Of a stretch of DNA of 64,000 nt, positions 61,661 through 64,000 are shown piece by piece (position 1 is the first letter of the stretch; each line of letters opens with the position of its first letter). The notes below the pieces were generated by a model that was not told the DNA's origin, ran no database searches, and saw nothing but the letters and a program-made list of their open reading frames with translations. The stretch is from assembly GCA_030432695.1 (NCBI GenBank), contig JAUILN010000002.1, positions 558,001 to 622,000 on the forward strand, read 5' to 3'. The stretch is from a bacterium (GTDB lineage: Bacteria; Planctomycetota; UBA1135; UBA2386). The position numbers and the translations under genes are program-made.

Positions 61661-63850
61661 TCACCGCCGGAACGGATCGACCCGCTCCATCTGCTGCCAG
61701 TTCACCCCACCGAAGCGCGGGTCCGCACCGGGGTTCAGGCTCGGGTCGTTGGTGAGCACGACCTGGCCACCGGCGTTCATGAACGCGCGGTCGTAGCTGT
61801 TGGTGAAGGTCCAGGTGCTGCCGTCGGAGTGGCGGAAGTCCTGGGTCTCGTGGATCGAGTCGACGGTGGCCTTCTGCATCCGATCCTGCGAGTCCTGGCG
61901 GCGACGCCAGCTCTCCATCTGCATGTCGGAGATGTCGCTGCTCGACGCGGTGCGCGCCGCCGCGGCCTGCGCCTGCTGGAACGCCGCCTGGCGACCGCGC
62001 GCCCGCGCCTGCGCGATCTCGAGCCGCATCTGCGCGATCGCGCTCGACCACGCCGGGGTCTCGCGCAGCGTGCCGGCGATGCTCGCCAGGGTGTCGAGCC
62101 GCGCATCGAGCTGACCCGCCTCGGCCCGCGCCGCGCGCACGCCGGTGACGATGCAGAAGCTCGACTCGGTCATCACCATGTCGCTGCGCATCGCATACAT
62201 CTGCGCCAGCGAGGTGCTGTGGATCTCCTCCTCCCAGGTGCGACCGTTCTCGCGGTAGCGGATCCGCGCCCGCTCGGCGACCAGCATCATGTCGGCCTCG
62301 GTCTGCATGCCCGCGGCGTTGCTGCGCATCTGCGCCACCGACTGCTCGAGCATCTTCAGGGTGTCACCGTAGAACTCGCGGCACTGCTCCTCGACCTGCG
62401 GCAGGCGCTCGGCGGAAACGATCTCGATGTCGCGGGCACCCGGCCGCATCCGCGGCAGCAGGATCTCCGCCGCGATCTGGCCGTAGCCGTTCGGCAGCGG
62501 GTGCAGCACCATGTCGTCGGGGAACTGCACCGGGTCGTTGGCCGGCTGGCCGTTGAAGGTCGACCACTTCAGGGTCACCGAACGACCGAAGGTCAGCTCC
62601 TCACCCGAAGGGCCACGCAGGGCGCCGGTGAACTGCGCGAAGTTGTCGGGGTTCATCGACCACTGCACGCCGCCCTCGAAGTTCCAACCCTCGGGCACCA
62701 TCAGGGTGTGCGAGTGGACGTTGCCGAGCCCGCGGTCGCGGATCTGCAGCGGCTCGAGCACCAGGGTGCCGTAGGCCGAGGCCCCGGCGTTGCGCGCGTT
62801 CGGCTCGTCGCGGCTGGCCGACCGCCAGTCACCGCTGTCGTCCTGCTCGTCGCCGTCGATCAGCACCTCCTCGGTGGACTCCTCGAAGCCACCGTCGCGG
62901 CGCTCCATCCCGCCGCCCGTCCCGCCGCCATCGATGCGACGCAGTTGCATGCGGGTCGGCTCGTTGCCGTCGCTGTAGAGCGTCATCGTCAGCACGCCGT
63001 CGACGACCTCGGCGGTGACCCGCTGCGAGCCGCCGTCCTCGGTGCGGTTCTCCGGCACGATCTTGTACTTCACCGAGCGCGACTCGAACTCGACGCGACC
63101 CGTCTTGCCCCGGCTCGCGAACTCGGCGCGGAACTCCACCGGCACCGTCTGACCCTGGCCGACCGGGTACTGCAGGTCCGAGGCGAGCTGCATCGACAGG
63201 CCCTGGCCGGCCTCGCGCACCGTGGCCTTCATCACGTAGCGGATCGGCCGCCCGTCAGGACCCGGCTCCTGGACGTCGCCCTGCCAGGTGCCCGCGAAGC
63301 CGGCCGGCGCCGCCGGACGCTCCGTGCCACCCTCGCCGCCCTGGCTGGTGGCGGCCCGCGCGGTGAAGCTGGTCCAGCCCTCCTCGTCGCTGCCGACCCG
63401 ACCGCGCAGCACGCCGTCGGCCAGCTCCGCCATCAGGGTCTGCGGCTCGCCCGGCATGACCTCGTCGTACTCGACGATCCGCGTCTCGACCTTCTCGCTG
63501 GTCATCCGCAGCGTGTTCTCGCGCAGCGCCCCGCGGTAGCTCGCCCGCACCTCGAAGCTCAGCATCTGCCCCTGGCCGGCGTCGACCTTGCCGCGCCCGG
63601 TGACCTGCAGGGCCAGCCGCTCCGGCGTGCCGGTGAACCGCAGCTCGACCGGGAAACGGACCTCCCCCGAGCTGGCCTGCTCGCGCGCCTCGCCGGTCCA
63701 CAGACCGGTCAGCTCCGGAGCCTTGGGCGCCTCCCGACGCTCGATCTTCGGGATCAGTTGGGCGGCGAGATGCCCCCCTGCGGCCGGCAGGGCGGCGCAG
63801 AGGGCGGCGAAGGCGATGGTGCGGATGCTCGTCTGGTTGCGGGTGTTCAT
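61661..63850 (-). CDS. Exported protein of unknown function downstream of an ECF sigma factor
   Basis: 729 residues from ATG 63850 (ACGGAGAA about 6 bases upstream). The signal peptide is TIAFAALCAALPAAGGHLAAQ. Two related beta-barrel-like units (GLWTGEAREQASSGEVRFPVEL around 50-160, and FAGTWQGDVQEPGPDGRPIRY around 185-310) are followed by an acidic linker. A domain with MVPEGWNFEGGVQWSMNP and LHPLPNGYGQIAAEILLP comes next, then a long helical Ala/Gln/Arg-rich stretch (about residues 500-640), and a final DPRFGGVNWQQMERVDPFRR. No catalytic motif. It follows the sigma factor gene by 65 bp, so it may belong to that operon or regulon. Confidence 0.75.
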   Translation of the reverse strand: MNTRNQTSIRTIAFAALCAALPAAGGHLAAQLIPKIERREAPKAPELTGLWTGEAREQASSGEVRFPVELRFTGTPERLALQVTGRGKVDAGQGQMLSFEVRASYRGALRENTLRMTSEKVETRIVEYDEVMPGEPQTLMAELADGVLRGRVGSDEEGWTSFTARAATSQGGEGGTERPAAPAGFAGTWQGDVQEPGPDGRPIRYVMKATVREAGQGLSMQLASDLQYPVGQGQTVPVEFRAEFASRGKTGRVEFESRSVKYKIVPENRTEDGGSQRVTAEVVDGVLTMTLYSDGNEPTRMQLRRIDGGGTGGGMERRDGGFEESTEEVLIDGDEQDDSGDWRSASRDEPNARNAGASAYGTLVLEPLQIRDRGLGNVHSHTLMVPEGWNFEGGVQWSMNPDNFAQFTGALRGPSGEELTFGRSVTLKWSTFNGQPANDPVQFPDDMVLHPLPNGYGQIAAEILLPRMRPGARDIEIVSAERLPQVEEQCREFYGDTLKMLEQSVAQMRSNAAGMQTEADMMLVAERARIRYRENGRTWEEEIHSTSLAQMYAMRSDMVMTESSFCIVTGVRAARAEAGQLDARLDTLASIAGTLRETPAWSSAIAQMRLEIAQARARGRQAAFQQAQAAAARTASSSDISDMQMESWRRRQDSQDRMQKATVDSIHETQDFRHSDGSTWTFTNSYDRAFMNAGGQVVLTNDPSLNPGADPRFGGVNWQQMERVDPFRR

Positions 63851-63915
63851 GGCTCGTTCTCCGTGTTCGCCCCGTCGTGTGACGGGACCTGAACCCGGGG
63901 GCCACGAAAGTCCCG

Positions 63916-64000
63916 CTATTCTTCTTCGCCCATCCGCCGCGCCAGCCAGCCCCGCGCCACCGCCCATTCCCGCTTCACCGTGCGCGGCGAGATCTCCAGA
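63916..64000 (-). CDS. C-terminal end of an ECF-type sigma factor (cut by window end)
   Basis: The last 27 codons of a minus-strand gene are visible before the stop at 63916-63918. They read LEISPRTVKREWAVARGWLARRMGEEE. ISPRTVKREWxxARxWL is the region-4 recognition helix typical of planctomycete ECF sigma factors (the TVKRxWxxARAWL pattern). The rest lies beyond the window. It is the upstream neighbour of the exported protein at 61661-63850. Between them is a short hairpin (CCCGTC-GTGT-GACGGG, 63871-63886). Confidence 0.75.
   Translation of the reverse strand, partial: LEISPRTVKREWAVARGWLARRMGEEE

Noticed and set aside
63871-63886. Hairpin CCCGTC-GTGT-GACGGG between the partial sigma gene and the exported protein
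   Set aside because: The stem is only 6 bp with no U-tract; too weak to call a terminator, so it is only mentioned in the sigma factor entry.

Overview
The window is about 70% GC and reads as a chromosomal segment of a planctomycete, most likely a Planctomycetota lineage outside the well-studied Pirellulales. That placement is inferred from content, not from a search. The content is very many large exported proteins of unknown function, ELWxxDGTxxGT, SBBP, FG-GAP and BNR repeat proteins, transmembrane Ser/Thr kinases with TPR-like tails, and several ECF sigma factors in a short stretch. No rRNA, tRNA, CRISPR array or complete insertion sequence was seen.

Layout. 1-3353 (-): 5' part of a very large alpha-2-macroglobulin-like exported protein. 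3680-10325 (+): an SBBP-repeat exported protein, a SAM methyltransferase, a fused L-serine dehydratase and a sialate O-acetylesterase-like SGNH hydrolase whose 5' end is occupied by two palindromic repeats. 10373-22336 (-): an ELWxxDGTxxGT-repeat protein and a truncated, frameshifted paralogue of it, a secreted protein with a caspase-like C-terminal domain, a nucleotidyltransferase pair, a HEAT-like exported protein, an unknown exported protein and an FG-GAP protein. 22400-24012 (-): a hipBA toxin-antitoxin operon with an AT-rich operator. 24060-28797 (-): an operon of ECF sigma factor, Ser/Thr kinase and exported protein joined by 4-bp overlaps. 28911-30400 (-): a diacylglycerol-kinase-like lipid kinase overlapping a GNAT acetyltransferase.

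30495-38172 (+): a second SGNH esterase, a second kinase-TPR protein, a secreted gluzincin-type metalloprotease with a lectin-like tail, and an MscS channel. 38197-49205: a BNR/sortilin-like protein (-), a vanadium-haloperoxidase/PAP2-type enzyme (+), a small membrane protein (-), a frameshifted exported protein (+), an exported protein with a C-terminal module also found elsewhere in the window (+), and a three-gene set (+) of TlpA-like thioredoxin, ECF sigma factor and membrane-anchored thioredoxin-fold protein. 49245-51457 (-): a sodium:solute symporter with its DUF4212 small subunit.

51458-61641 (+): a 160-bp MITE-like hairpin element, then three tandem paralogous genes for giant (about 1050-residue) glycine-rich exported proteins. 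The second and third genes are separated by a large palindromic element related to the repeats near 8.75 kb. 61661-64000 (-): an exported protein downstream of the 3' end of another ECF sigma gene cut by the window edge.

Taken together the segment is devoted to building and regulating the cell surface. Exported repeat proteins predominate, ECF factors and kinases sit in operons with exported proteins, and small mobile or palindromic elements lie in several gene borders. The features I find least explained are the dispersed palindromic repeat family, the triplicated surface-protein cluster, the caspase-like exported protein, and the sigma factor translationally coupled to a thioredoxin-fold membrane protein.
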